Source: Sergeia podlipaevii (Eukaryota > Euglenozoa > Kinetoplastea > Trypanosomatida > Trypanosomatidae). Taken from it: a DNA stretch of 64,000 nt. Position 1 is the stretch's first letter. Every line of letters starts with the position of its first letter. The position numbers and the translations under genes are program-made. The stretch is from the NCBI GenBank assembly GCA_030849805.1, contig JASANZ010002216.1:1-64000 (forward strand), written 5' to 3'. This document shows positions 26,901 to 36,285 of the stretch, piece by piece. Under the pieces are notes generated by a model. That model was not told the DNA's origin and did no database searches. It worked only from the letters and a program-made list of their open reading frames with translations.

Positions 26901-28805
26901 CCCGGAGGCACCAGCGCCGGCTTCGCGCTGGCTTGAGGCCAGCACGCAGTCTAGCTGATGAAGTTGGTAATCTTCGTCATGGCGCGCACTGCGATTGTGC
27001 CGCCGCCTTTGCCTCTCATGCGGGAGTGTTGTAGACCCAAACAAGGGCATGTTATCGTCCTGAAGCGCATTGTCATTTTGCGTTTCCAGCCGCACCTCCC
27101 CCGCATCCGCCGCGTTGCTCGAGCTGTACTCATCGCTGTCACTTGCTCCATCCTGTAGTCCAGCAATCAGTTCCGCAAATACCGAGTTCATTTCCATAGC
27201 GGTAGACTCTGGCGCCACGAAGAGGCCTTGAGGTACGAATGCCTTGAGATCCATGAGAGCCTTGCGCAGATCCAGATAAGAGCCATAAAGGTCGCTGACT
27301 TCAGCGAGAATAGTGTATAACCCGCGCTGCTTGAGTTCATCGGAATCGTTTGTCAACGTCGTCGCCTTCCGCATGCCACGGCAGATCCAGTTGATAGGCA
27401 CAACAATAACAAGCCACATGAGCACGCACACCACTACAACAAGGAGGAGAACGATGGAAGAGATCACCACAGAAATATGTTTGCCCCGGTCGGCGTAGTA
27501 AAAGAACGTCGATCGCGGCGTTATATCCACGAGTACAACATCAAATCCGGTAGGTTCATAAACACTGATAGCGGTGGTGACGTACTGTTTGCCAATATTC
27601 ATGGTGTTATCGCAGAAGGTCTGGTTACTGGAGACCGTAACGGCGTCCAACTCGTCCTCCCACGTAGCCGTATATCCTTGCGTCGCCAGATTCACGTCGA
27701 TTCGTGATCGTTTGACAGAAGAAAACAGAGACGAGAGAAAAGAAAGATAAGATGAGGAGGAGCCTGCAGAGGAATCCAGCGCGTCAAGTGGTGGGGGTGA
27801 CGGCGGAGGAGCACAAGACGCCAAATGCTGTTGAATCGTCTCCCTTATAAGTTCGCTAGGTTCGCATATACCACCTGTGTTGTCGACACGATTTAGAGAG
27901 TACAAGTACGCCTCGGAATTGTCGGATACTACCAGGCTCTGTAGCTCTCCCAGGTGGGACGACTCTATAAGCGTTCCGGCCAGATGCGAACACGGCTCCA
28001 GAACTGCATCGACTGGCTCGTCACTTATGAAATATTGCATACAATAGTAGAAACTCATGGTCTTGAGCACATTGATGCCCTCACAGACGTGTGATGTAGT
28101 TGTGTTTGAGAAATCAATATACATGGGGGACCACTGCCCCAAACTACTGATGTATGTAACACCTACAAATTGAGTTGTCCTGGAATAGAAGCTCGGTGGC
28201 GCTGGATCATACGTGTAGTTGTTCACTTGATAAATGCCAGTCAAAAAATTAGCGGGAACGTAATATGTCCCATTGATTACCCAATCATAAAAGAAGCATA
28301 CTTGGGAGCTAGGAATGCAGCCAGTCGCATACCAGTTGGTTGTACTAGTCGAGGAACTATCCGCACTACCGCCTCCGCTGTCATCGCCTCCACTGTTCTG
28401 CATATGTGCGCTTTGAGAAGAAAATGAAGAAGAAGAAGAATCATCCGAGGCATTAGCCTGCCACATTTCAAACGCGATGAGTAGTTGCGGATTGGACATC
28501 AGCGACATTGCCATCGTACGCCATGAGTTAATGAAGACCGACAAGTTCATCGGGTCTGTCACTGGGGCATCAGGAACAAAGAACCAAACCAGCGTCGCTG
28601 CCATGTATTTAGTTGTAGCCTCATACCCCTGTACAACTTGAGCGATGATCTGCTCGTTACGGTCCATGGTGATGGTCACAACCGCGTTCGCGTTGAAGTT
28701 TGCGGTGCGAACGGCCATGACGATAAACATGGCAACAAGACCAACCATCGCCGCGCATACAAAGAAGGCATAGCCGGATAAAATCACAACGAGGCGTAGC
28801 TTCAT
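23916..28805 (-). CDS. Receptor-like protein kinase B with class III cyclase-like domain (STE11-like)
   Basis: A 1629-residue paralogue of kinase A with the same order: membrane helix (about 7-33); outer domain of about 410 residues with Cys, Ser/Asp-rich stretches and NxS/T sites; second helix (about 445-471); Ser/Gly-rich linker; cyclase-like domain (about 820-965, with GGVIEVFRPD, FGAH and VGNCGAHDR); second linker; kinase from about 1217. The kinase has GSGAFADV, ALK, VVSEV, HADLKPQN, DFG and MSPEV. After TGRLPW it carries an insertion of about 150 residues that starts with the basic run KEKRRRKRK, against about 46 residues in kinase A, before the last lobe ending HPFFIM. The cyclase-like part lacks the first metal Asp and the Asn/Arg catalytic pair, as in kinase A. 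Part of the kinase core is almost identical at DNA level to kinase A. The first AG after the upstream pyrimidine tract touches the ATG. Confidence 0.93.
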   Translation of the reverse strand: MKLRLVVILSGYAFFVCAAMVGLVAMFIVMAVRTANFNANAVVTITMDRNEQIIAQVVQGYEATTKYMAATLVWFFVPDAPVTDPMNLSVFINSWRTMAMSLMSNPQLLIAFEMWQANASDDSSSSSFSSQSAHMQNSGGDDSGGGSADSSSTSTTNWYATGCIPSSQVCFFYDWVINGTYYVPANFLTGIYQVNNYTYDPAPPSFYSRTTQFVGVTYISSLGQWSPMYIDFSNTTTSHVCEGINVLKTMSFYYCMQYFISDEPVDAVLEPCSHLAGTLIESSHLGELQSLVVSDNSEAYLYSLNRVDNTGGICEPSELIRETIQQHLASCAPPPSPPPLDALDSSAGSSSSYLSFLSSLFSSVKRSRIDVNLATQGYTATWEDELDAVTVSSNQTFCDNTMNIGKQYVTTAISVYEPTGFDVVLVDITPRSTFFYYADRGKHISVVISSIVLLLVVVVCVLMWLVIVVPINWICRGMRKATTLTNDSDELKQRGLYTILAEVSDLYGSYLDLRKALMDLKAFVPQGLFVAPESTAMEMNSVFAELIAGLQDGASDSDEYSSSNAADAGEVRLETQNDNALQDDNMPLFGSTTLPHERQRRRHNRSARHDEDYQLHQLDCVLASSQREAGAGASGAAISRGGLSQCTDVSTTGMMMCAASNGTGANTTSSAGANSAVATAPHVASPQSLGRPRSSGSNAEKETEMHNGIVPLISVDGDDDDEVLQNDQDGFHTTSPNVPCGSPAERRRVSFVGKTALQNGGLGGVMMNANGVMAQNNIEPAGSYTHTMPAHSSTTTYMRSSLTTVGEAPSLRLDIQFDGVNKFKNVTCSLMVLAISFRYINTTSLEEEVAKLMNTAVKVILRSGGVIEVFRPDLLAVSFGAHSSQTRHIMLATACAITLSRLMSPKDRVRMHIVVDTGAFFVGNCGAHDRISRVVFGDRFEFCIDLIKYDVGFGRLIVTDRVAVCLPPDMVVPVDYIIPSRNRMYGVQLYHVVDQAARKLKDKEFKAGVTRFRDAYAAAVKGDYAKSLGIINKGRLYDPELGAIFANALKYLMELRPKRPRYCRFQLPTFEPLGTAVKERTAKYQYNRLSLADINNNNGNHNNNNDSAPSINFGFGASGSAFGEEDRDAGNANSASMANIRGDGGADSGEYGYAGSAQLPALNMINSGGSRAETNFPISRPGGGVGQGTSLAMNGNGADVELTGLPQCFVDHQGEMWHRMPKPIGSGAFADVYLGISQTGVLMALKCIRLSANNVNLEDVVSEVNTACKLFHDHIVHHAGWAHLGPYLILIMDYMSAGTLKSAMNAFPNGMTVQVAKRYALASLKGLAYLHKHNIVHADLKPQNILLAADGTCKISDFGSSLSKASAAAACANDVFSLRGTALYMSPEVAAGAAPSMRSDMWSFGITLYEMLTGRLPWKMMKEKRRRKRKSRTASHGALNSVMFLAGADEGSNARGLDNAAKRNGKSDLETVQAGGVTEREPTNTESVSIDMSALAPPPRVDTAAASDMARMMGVTKLNGADEKNETTKALVNEHSSSQLMNAKNCSGNFEDDTDDVSSSVGAGELVDASGLSDVRFVQGLAVGTIMARVIESDLPSREAYDIISLCLRVDPDTRPRASELVDHPFFIM
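24552..24836 (-). repeat. Near-identical 285-bp block shared with kinase A (copy 2)
   Basis: Partner of 16142-16426; 284 of 285 bases agree by direct reading. It covers the catalytic loop, DFG, activation loop and subdomain IX of the kinase. Confidence 0.95.
24979..25076 (-). repeat. Second conserved block shared with kinase A (copy 2)
   Basis: Partner of 16572-16669, with a few scattered substitutions. It covers the alpha-C helix region of the kinase. Confidence 0.8.
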
Positions 28806-28851
28806 CTGTATGCAATGATAGTTGTTTTTTTTTTAAAAAAAAAAAGAAAGG
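28806..28851 (-). promoter_or_regulatory. Predicted splice acceptor abutting the kinase B start codon
   Basis: On the minus strand a pyrimidine tract (complement of 28835-28851) is followed by an A run and then by TTGCATACAG, whose AG (28807-28806) directly precedes the ATG. No other AG lies between. If used, the 5' UTR would consist of the spliced leader alone; a further upstream site is the alternative. Confidence 0.35.
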
Positions 28852-30457
28852 ATATGTTTCAGATACTGCTGTTTAACAAAGCTCGAACTGAATGCGTACC
28901 TTCTTTGCTATGCTATATTGCGTTTGGCAATATATAATAAATTGAAGAATATAATAAATAGAAAAAAAAAGAATACAACTGCTGCCAGTTTACAATCCGG
29001 TGCGTAGAGTGGGTACCTCTTGCTTGTGGTCAGCTCCGTTAATAAAATATATAATTTTTTTTTAAAGCAGGTAGTAGTAAAAGAAAAGCACCTGATGTAA
29101 CCCACGCCTGCCCAAAAAAAAAAAAAAAAATTAAATTAAATCGGTAAAACACAAAAAGCGAGCAGGAAAATGCAAGAAGAGATTGTTGAAGACAAACAAA
29201 AGAAAAGAAAAGAAAAAAAAAGTAAGACAAAGGCACCAATAGCAGCTGCAACGGCAAAAGAGGAGAGGGGGGGGGCGAGCAAAATTGTAAGGAAAAGGAA
29301 AAAGAAAAAAACTACGTGAGGGAGAGAGGTGAATGCAATAGCAGCTCCGTGTATAATGGTAAGCTATAAATGTGTGCAAGCAGTTTGCAACTACACACAC
29401 AGATTTGAAATATATATATATATATATATATAAGTAAAGGTGGCCTGTCAATCACCGTAATGTATAACACACGTGATTGAGGTGGAGCTGACGCTGAGTC
29501 TCCTCACACACGCAAACCTTACAAAAAAAAAAAAAATAAGAAAAGGAGTTTCGTGTCTAAAGTACCTTGACCAATCCCTTTTAATTTGTGCCTCCTCTCT
29601 CTCTCTCTTTCTTTCTCTCTCTCTCCCCTTAATATAGAAAGAAAAAAAAATTGGTATTTGGCACCACACACGAAAAATAGAAGAGAAATATATATATAAA
29701 TATATAGAGAGAGATAAATGATAGTGCTACTGTATTTTTTTTCCTATTTGTTGTTCTTTGAAAAAAATCGATTGTAAACTATCTTGTAACTATACAGAAA
29801 AAAAAAAAAAAGATGTCGCGCACACACCGTAAGAATTTGATGCAACTCCTATATATACTCTTTATTAACTGTATGTATGTATGGATGGATGAGTGTGTGT
29901 GTGTGTGTGCGTGTGTGTGTGTTTCTCCTCTTTATTTTAAGCTGTATTGTTGCACTACCAAAGGAAAAAGAAAAAAAAAGATTTACTGACAAAAAAAGAA
30001 AAAAATTGTAATAAGAAAAAGGCATCGAATTGAAAGGAGGAGAAGATAAGATCACTTTATACATTTTTCCCTGCAACAATACATATCGCCACCGTCCTCA
30101 GTAGATAAACGCAAAGTCCATACAATACATTCGCCTCATACTTCCTGTTTTCTTTATGTTCGACTATGTTTTTGCTTTAGTTCGAGAAAATATATATATA
30201 TATATTTAAAATCCCCCATCTTCTTTATACGAGTGTGTCACGTCTTTTAATTCTTTCTTTAAAATAAATATAAAATCAAAAACTGTGATGGCAAGTAGAA
30301 CAGAATACTGGACCCCACCCATTATGAAAGGAAAGAAAGAAGGCAGTGCATCTCTCTCTCTCTCTTCCACCTTGCTTTACTTAATGATCCACGTACGCAT
30401 CCACAGCACACTTGGCAAGTACATCTCTCTCAAAAATGTATATATATATATATGTGA
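28852..30457. other. Intergenic region upstream of kinase B
   Basis: About 1.6 kb without a supported gene. It contains poly-A tracts, TA at 29410-29432 and about 30190-30206, a CT/GA-rich run near 29595-29630 and a GT repeat near 29890-29922. The right end is the 3' UTR of the large mitochondrial-type gene. Confidence 0.5.
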
Positions 30458-33400
30458 TCAAGAGACGACATTAACAAACGTGTGCTCCCACGCCGACCCC
30501 TTCACCACTAACCCGGCCGCCGATCCTGGTAAAGTATTGGGTTCTCCTCTAATACGCGCTGGCTCAGAAGCAGGAGCATCGCCGCTCATGAGGTGATGTT
30601 GTCGCACAAGACGCGACGCGGCGCGGTTAAAAAACGAGTGACAACAGAGGACTGTAGTACTCTCTCTTTCTCTGCAGAATCGCGAAATCCATAGCGCCGC
30701 TACCTCGCCCGCCTCCTTCGCACTACCACAGGCAAAAGTGTCGCTATCGCTATCGTTAGAGTGAGCGAGTGAAAGGATCGCTGGTGCCGGTGGAGACACT
30801 TGTGGCCAGGTGTTGGCCAAGACGGTGCGCAGGCTCACGACCGAAAGTGGTGGCAACTTCGCCATCACCTCTGGAGCCGCTGCAGCACTGGCCATCGCGC
30901 GAAGCTTCTGCTCGTATTGACGAATGCGCAGCTCAGCCAGGCCATCAAGCACGTGGACAGGACCAGTCGTGGCTGCATGGGTGGCCTTCTTTTCATTAGT
31001 CATAGCAGCACCATCATCATCATCCTTAATGCTTTCTCCTTGAGTGCTAGCATTCGTAATGTTTACCTCTGTGCGTCCCCAACGCACACGATCCGCAAGT
31101 GCCAGTACCTTTTCGGACTCCTTCAGTACTGCGTAGTCCCGCAGTGACACTAGCACGCGCTGGTTTGGGCTCTCTCGCGCTAAGAAGCCACGTGCGCGTA
31201 TGAGAGCCGCCTCTGCAGAGACAGCAGTGGTGGTGCACGCCTTGCTCTCACCCTCCTCCTTCACCGTCGTGCCGGAATGCTCATAGTGATGAATCAAACC
31301 CTGAGCGTGAATACAGTCCGCGTCGTTACTGCGCACGATGACAAGAAGAGGTGAAAAGGAACTTGCCGCTGGCGTAGTCGCACTAGGCAAAAGCATAGCC
31401 TCCATCGCATTGGCAGTGACGAGCTGAGTTTCCGCAAAAAGCGAAGATGTTTGCTCCGCATCCCCCTCTTTACGTGCCTTCGTATCGACGGCTATGGTCG
31501 TCACTGTCGATTCCACGCACAGAACACGCGAGAAATCTGCAAGAGCGTCTTCAATCAGCATCAGCAAGGGATCAGCATCACCGCCATCATCAGGAACAGC
31601 AGCAGTAGCAAAAGGTGTCATATCACCACCACGCTCGCCTTCCTCGTCCTTGACCCTCGTTTGGTGTTGCTCCCGCCAAGACATGTGAAGCTCCTGCAGT
31701 AGCCGAATTGTCACCGGAGAAACCGCCCTCACGCCGGCGCGCTCCAGGTCTTTCAGCCAGCCCGCAAGAACCACAGCCGCGTGCCCGCTTGAGCGACTTG
31801 ATGCAGGCAGCGGGGCGAGGGTAGTCATCATCAGCCTCGTCAGAAACGTAAGACAGCGCAAATACAGTACACGCTCCGCATAAATAACGCCGCTGTTGCC
31901 GATTGCCGCTGTACTCGCGAGCACCGTGTACGCAGCCGCTGCTGCCGCATCGCATGCCGCCACTGTACGAGCGCTATCCCCCTCTGTGAAGGAAGAAGCG
32001 ATAGAGAGAATCAGCTTCACAGCCAGTGCGTGCACAGTGTCTGGAGTACAGGGGAATTTCTGAGCCCTGTAGTTCATGAACCGCTGGAAGCTTCCGGCGG
32101 CATCACGTGATGTTTCGAGGCACCGCAAAGCAGCAGCGGCGCCTTCTGCCCCGTCATCGCTTCCAGGGCTCATAGCAGCAGTAGTACCAGCTGTGGAGGT
32201 AGTCATCGCGGTGGAACTGCCACTCAGCAACAGCAGCATAGAGCCAATATTCCGCTCGAGAAACGCACAACGTGTGCGGGTGTCAGGCTTCAGCAGTTGA
32301 TTAAAGAGTGCGTACGCACCACCGCCACCATCGCGGTTGCTGCTGCACACGCACAACACACGCATCTGTGCAGCCACCACAGACTCGTGCTCCACTAATT
32401 CGCTACACGAGTTCAGCAAGACATCACGCGAGAGTGTCTCAAGTGCCGCCAATAGCGCTGCTGGATCCAGCGAGAGACGTTGAAGCGCATCCAGCAGCGC
32501 ACAGTAGGTCACCCGTAACGCGGCAAGAGAGGTAGAGCTGGACGCGACGTCACCACTGCGGCCGCTCCTCTCCACTTCAGAGCTGACATCGCGATAACGA
32601 CTCTCTGCACCATTATTGCTAGAACCGTGCAGCCACAAAGACAGATGAGTTCTCTCTGAAAGCGTCTCTGCTGACACTGCCTTGTTCTCGCGATCATAGC
32701 CCATGTCTGTCTCGCGCAATACATCCAGAAAGAGAGACTGAACCGCCTCGTAGTGCTGCGCGTTGCCGTCAATAGAACGTACGAGAGGCTCCAGGAGTCG
32801 CACGGTCAACGGCGCGACGCTCGGATACACCGCAACCTGTCTCAGGGGCACAAGCGTCGTGGACGCACCTCGTTGAAGCAGCGGGGATCCTTCTTCCTCG
32901 CCTTCTGTATCCCCACGTTCTATCTTCTGCTGCTGCTGCTGCTGATGCTCGCGTGCACGGACGAAGCCAAGCCAACGCAGCAAAAGCGAGTAGTTGAACT
33001 CAAATGCACCACCACTTACACTGCTGCTGCTGCTGCTGCTGCTGTTGTCCTCCAGATGGTCCCCAGCATTATTTAGCGAGTAGTCTAGACCTTTTGCTTG
33101 CTCACTGGCGACAGCGGACATGGCGAGAAAGACCAGTTGTGTCACGGTTTCACTGTCGTATAGCACCTGTGTGTATCTACCGCCGCTGCTATGGTGGTTC
33201 ATCGCAGAAGTATCATTGACCATCATCATTGTGTCGCTTGCATCTCCATCATCATAATCAGCGCTAGCATCATGTTCTATGGCGACTTCAAGCCAGTCCA
33301 TGAGCGCAGAGGCATACATGCGGGCGGTGCGACCGTCACCCAACGAGTGAACAAGAGAAAAAATCGAAACAAGGCATCGCGGGCTGTGTGACCGAACAAA

Positions 33401-34717
33401 CAACATCAAAGCCGCTCTGTTCTGCTCTTGTTGCTCATTCTCCTCTCCACCGCGCGATGTGGTGCTCTCATGTGATATTGCCTCGGAGAATTGTGGCGCC
33501 ACACGTGTGAACAAGGCAAGCAGTTCCCGTCCGACGTACAAAGACTGCATCCTCTCCCAGTCCACCGCGAGTGCCTTCTCCATTGAATGAAGCGGCCCTG
33601 GTAGCGCTCGCAGATGCGAAGAACCGTGGCTGTTGCTGCTGCTGCTGCCGTACTCTTCACCACGGAGCTCTGTGAGTGCCTGTGCGTGTCGCCGCCGCTG
33701 CCGCGCGGCTTCTTCGTGAAGTAGAAAGGTTCGTGCCGCATCGTCAAACAGCCCCAAATCAACCAATTCCACCGTTGTTGCTGACGCACCACCCAAGAAA
33801 ACGTTACTCGTTCCATCTAAACCCCTTGAGCCATCGGATTGTACGTCACTCCCCGCCGCTAGCACCGCAGCTGTGATGCGGCGTACAATGACAGCAGGCG
33901 CGACGCCCGCAGCAACACCCATCCGGCAAGCATGTGTCACCAATGGCCTCAGCACCTCTACGTGACGACGTTCAAGCTGTGATGACAACAAAGAAATGGG
34001 TGAACGGGTTGATGACGACGATGGGGAGTGGCGAGTGCTTGACGCATCCTTCCGCTCCTCCATGGGTTTCTTCTGATCGGCAGTTTTCGACTTCTGCAGA
34101 GATGCCGACTGATCAGGGCGATGATGATGTTGGTGATGCTTCAGTAAATCAATGACACCCAGCTTTTCTAACAAATCGCTATCGGCTCCCATCATGTCTT
34201 CAGTATTCATGCTCTGGGTCACCTGCTCTCCCTCCTCCTCCACTTTCTGACATGACACGTTGCAGTTGCCACTGTCCTCCAAGTGCGCTGCTACTTTTGA
34301 GCTTGAGCGACGCACCTGTTGGGGAACCGCAGCGGAAGCTTTCTGACTTGCAGCAGCGGCTTTCTCCACCGCGCGCACGCTCTGCTTGAACCGCTTCCAG
34401 GTCTTCTCACGGTAGGCAGCAGGGCGGGATGACGTTTGATTTCTCTGTGTATCAGTCATCCTTGAGCTCACTAGCCGATGTTGCTGTTGCTGCTGATGCT
34501 GCTGCTGTGATGCGGATAAAGAGAAGGAAGAGGTAGGAGTAGAGTGTCTTGAGTGGCCGTACCCGCGCCTTGCACGTTGCCTGCTATCGTCGCCATAAGC
34601 CTCCCTTGCTCTTGATGCGTGTTGACTTTCAGTAGTTGAACGTCCTTGAAAGTGGCAGCAAGCGGATTGCGCGAGGAGTGCTGCTGCCATAATAGTATGA
34701 CGAGATATGCGCCGCAT
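30458..34717 (-). CDS. Large hypothetical protein, probably mitochondrial
   Basis: A 1419-residue protein not recognised as a known family. The N-terminus (MRRISRHTIMAAALLAQSA) is basic and amphipathic with no acidic residue, as in a mitochondrial targeting sequence. Residues about 30-240 are low-complexity, with Gln/His, Ser and charged runs. From about 240 to 1100 the sequence is rich in Leu/Ala helices separated by Ser, Gly or Asp-rich loops, resembling an alpha-helical repeat (PPR- or armadillo-like) protein, but no regular repeat could be fixed by eye. The last 300 residues are more mixed, with strand-like segments such as LLVIVRSNDADCI and RVLVSLRDYAVL that suggest a separate alpha/beta domain, perhaps nuclease- or RAP-like. 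Kinetoplastid mitochondria have many large helical-repeat proteins in RNA processing and ribosome assembly; membership is an inference only. Confidence 0.85.
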   Translation of the reverse strand: MRRISRHTIMAAALLAQSACCHFQGRSTTESQHASRAREAYGDDSRQRARRGYGHSRHSTPTSSFSLSASQQQHQQQQQHRLVSSRMTDTQRNQTSSRPAAYREKTWKRFKQSVRAVEKAAAASQKASAAVPQQVRRSSSKVAAHLEDSGNCNVSCQKVEEEGEQVTQSMNTEDMMGADSDLLEKLGVIDLLKHHQHHHRPDQSASLQKSKTADQKKPMEERKDASSTRHSPSSSSTRSPISLLSSQLERRHVEVLRPLVTHACRMGVAAGVAPAVIVRRITAAVLAAGSDVQSDGSRGLDGTSNVFLGGASATTVELVDLGLFDDAARTFLLHEEAARQRRRHAQALTELRGEEYGSSSSNSHGSSHLRALPGPLHSMEKALAVDWERMQSLYVGRELLALFTRVAPQFSEAISHESTTSRGGEENEQQEQNRAALMLFVRSHSPRCLVSIFSLVHSLGDGRTARMYASALMDWLEVAIEHDASADYDDGDASDTMMMVNDTSAMNHHSSGGRYTQVLYDSETVTQLVFLAMSAVASEQAKGLDYSLNNAGDHLEDNSSSSSSSSVSGGAFEFNYSLLLRWLGFVRAREHQQQQQQKIERGDTEGEEEGSPLLQRGASTTLVPLRQVAVYPSVAPLTVRLLEPLVRSIDGNAQHYEAVQSLFLDVLRETDMGYDRENKAVSAETLSERTHLSLWLHGSSNNGAESRYRDVSSEVERSGRSGDVASSSTSLAALRVTYCALLDALQRLSLDPAALLAALETLSRDVLLNSCSELVEHESVVAAQMRVLCVCSSNRDGGGGAYALFNQLLKPDTRTRCAFLERNIGSMLLLLSGSSTAMTTSTAGTTAAMSPGSDDGAEGAAAALRCLETSRDAAGSFQRFMNYRAQKFPCTPDTVHALAVKLILSIASSFTEGDSARTVAACDAAAAAAYTVLASTAAIGNSGVIYAERVLYLRCLTFLTRLMMTTLAPLPASSRSSGHAAVVLAGWLKDLERAGVRAVSPVTIRLLQELHMSWREQHQTRVKDEEGERGGDMTPFATAAVPDDGGDADPLLMLIEDALADFSRVLCVESTVTTIAVDTKARKEGDAEQTSSLFAETQLVTANAMEAMLLPSATTPAASSFSPLLVIVRSNDADCIHAQGLIHHYEHSGTTVKEEGESKACTTTAVSAEAALIRARGFLARESPNQRVLVSLRDYAVLKESEKVLALADRVRWGRTEVNITNASTQGESIKDDDDGAAMTNEKKATHAATTGPVHVLDGLAELRIRQYEQKLRAMASAAAAPEVMAKLPPLSVVSLRTVLANTWPQVSPPAPAILSLAHSNDSDSDTFACGSAKEAGEVAALWISRFCRERESTTVLCCHSFFNRAASRLVRQHHLMSGDAPASEPARIRGEPNTLPGSAAGLVVKGSAWEHTFVNVVS

Positions 34718-35061
34718 ATTGTATTTTAAAAGATATATATATATATCCTAGTTGATTACTATAAACTATATTTTTATATTGCCACAGAAAGACAATTGAA
34801 AGAAATATATATATATATATATTTTTAAAAAAAAGAGGGGATAAAGAAAGAGAGAGAAAGAAAGAAAATGACATTTACTGTATACGAGTCTGCCTATGTA
34901 GCGGGCTTATGCATTTTCTATATATATTTTTTTACTTGCCTTTTTTGTAAGCAACAACGTAATATGAGACTTTCATTGTTAGCACAAACACACACATACA
35001 CCCATGCATTTAGTAGAATATAATGATACTCTACAGCCCTTCTTGCTGATCTGCTGCCACG
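34718..35061. other. Short AT-rich spacer
   Basis: No gene. It has TA runs at about 34732-34746 and 34806-34822, the latter next to A-rich and GA-rich sequence, and serves as 3' UTR of the MsrB-like gene and 5' UTR of the large mitochondrial-type gene. Confidence 0.5.
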
Positions 35062-36231
35062 CTAGCCGCTGCTAGGTACTGGTGATCTCACACGCGCGAT
35101 GACCGTTGACGACGTCGCCACCAGCTTGCTATCTCCCCTTGCCTTGCTTGTGATCACTCGGCACGCCGCCGCTCCACAGCCAGCGCAGCAGCCCTCAAGG
35201 AAGCTCCAGTCGCTTCTTTTGTTCTCGTCACGCAGGCACGTCTCGCGCCACGTCTTGGTCTTCACTTTTTGGATAGACTGACCGCCAAGACGAATGTAGT
35301 CGCGCTCCACAGCCAAACCGCGTGGCGCCAGAGTTCTCTCGGGCACCAAATCACTCAAGTGTGCGCCTGAGAACATTCCCGCAGAGCGCATCGATACGTG
35401 AGAAGAGGATGACGCATCGTGACCGCCACCACCACCACTACCCTGACGCGTGTGGATGCTGCCGCAGTGATTGTGAAGAGCACTTCGGCCTCCCACCGTA
35501 GTTTTCTGACGCACGCTACGCAGCGTGACCGCATGAGGAAGTGAAACAGCAAAACTTGGCCATCCGCTACGGTGAAGCCCAACACGACTGCCATCAACAA
35601 AGTCCGTACTCACAAAGAGAGGCATCTCACACCTTCTACAGACGTACTCTACCACCTCGTTAAAGGTGTCAACGCCGTCCTCGTTGCCGCCACGTGTTAT
35701 GTTGGGGTCAGAGTTCCTGCGAGTGCCGCTGTCCTGCTGCTGCTGCTGCTGCTGCTGCATCGCTCTTGAAGAAGACAAAGACGTGGAAGCGCTGCTGGCA
35801 CCACATCGACGATGAAGAATAGCTGCCTCACCGTCGATGGGCGTGAACGGGTCATCCAGCAGTAACGGTGGCGAACTCGAGTATGGAGAGTCAGTGGTGG
35901 TCTTTGCAAGAGAAGAAGTAGGCCCAAGGGATGAGTGACGCTTCGCTCTCGCACGCTGAGCAAGCGCTGCGGCATGCTGAAGGAAAATCGGTGAAGCCAC
36001 AGATTGATGCGACGCACCACCTGATGCTGATGCGTATGACTTCGTGGCGGAAGACACCAAGTGGGGAAAAGAAGAAGAAGAAGACTGCGAAGCTGTAGAA
36101 GTAGTGGTGGTGGAACGACAAGTGGTGCCGCTTGACACAGTGTGAATAGACAAAAATGTACCCAGCACCGCGGTGGTGTAGCGACCACTGCGTCTAGCTT
36201 TGAAAGTAACACAATGTTCCAGTCGGCGCAT
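35062..36231 (-). CDS. Degenerate methionine sulfoxide reductase B (SelR) domain protein
   Basis: A 389-residue protein with a basic, Ser/Thr-rich N-terminus that fits a mitochondrial targeting sequence. Low-complexity Ser and Gln runs reach to about residue 185. A SelR/MsrB-like part follows: CRRC with PLF after it (198-201 for the Cys pair), SGWPSF (about 221-226), and GAHL (about 287) followed by a PRG segment like the PTG of the family. In active MsrB, GAHL is preceded by a second CxxC and followed by RYCxN, whose Cys is catalytic. Here the second pair is missing at that place and the RYCxN position reads as VERDY, so the enzyme is probably inactive as a methionine-R-sulfoxide reductase. 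A Cys cluster near the end (CCAGCG, about 345) might complete a metal site. A long Gly/Ser/His insertion separates the two conserved parts. The protein may be a structural or binding subunit; that is inference. Confidence 0.85.
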   Translation of the reverse strand: MRRLEHCVTFKARRSGRYTTAVLGTFLSIHTVSSGTTCRSTTTTSTASQSSSSSFPHLVSSATKSYASASGGASHQSVASPIFLQHAAALAQRARAKRHSSLGPTSSLAKTTTDSPYSSSPPLLLDDPFTPIDGEAAILHRRCGASSASTSLSSSRAMQQQQQQQQDSGTRRNSDPNITRGGNEDGVDTFNEVVEYVCRRCEMPLFVSTDFVDGSRVGLHRSGWPSFAVSLPHAVTLRSVRQKTTVGGRSALHNHCGSIHTRQGSGGGGGHDASSSSHVSMRSAGMFSGAHLSDLVPERTLAPRGLAVERDYIRLGGQSIQKVKTKTWRETCLRDENKRSDWSFLEGCCAGCGAAACRVITSKARGDSKLVATSSTVIARVRSPVPSSG

Positions 36232-36285
36232 CTCCTACGCTTTCCATACAAGGTCCCTTTCTAATTTCTAAAGGATAATGGGAAA

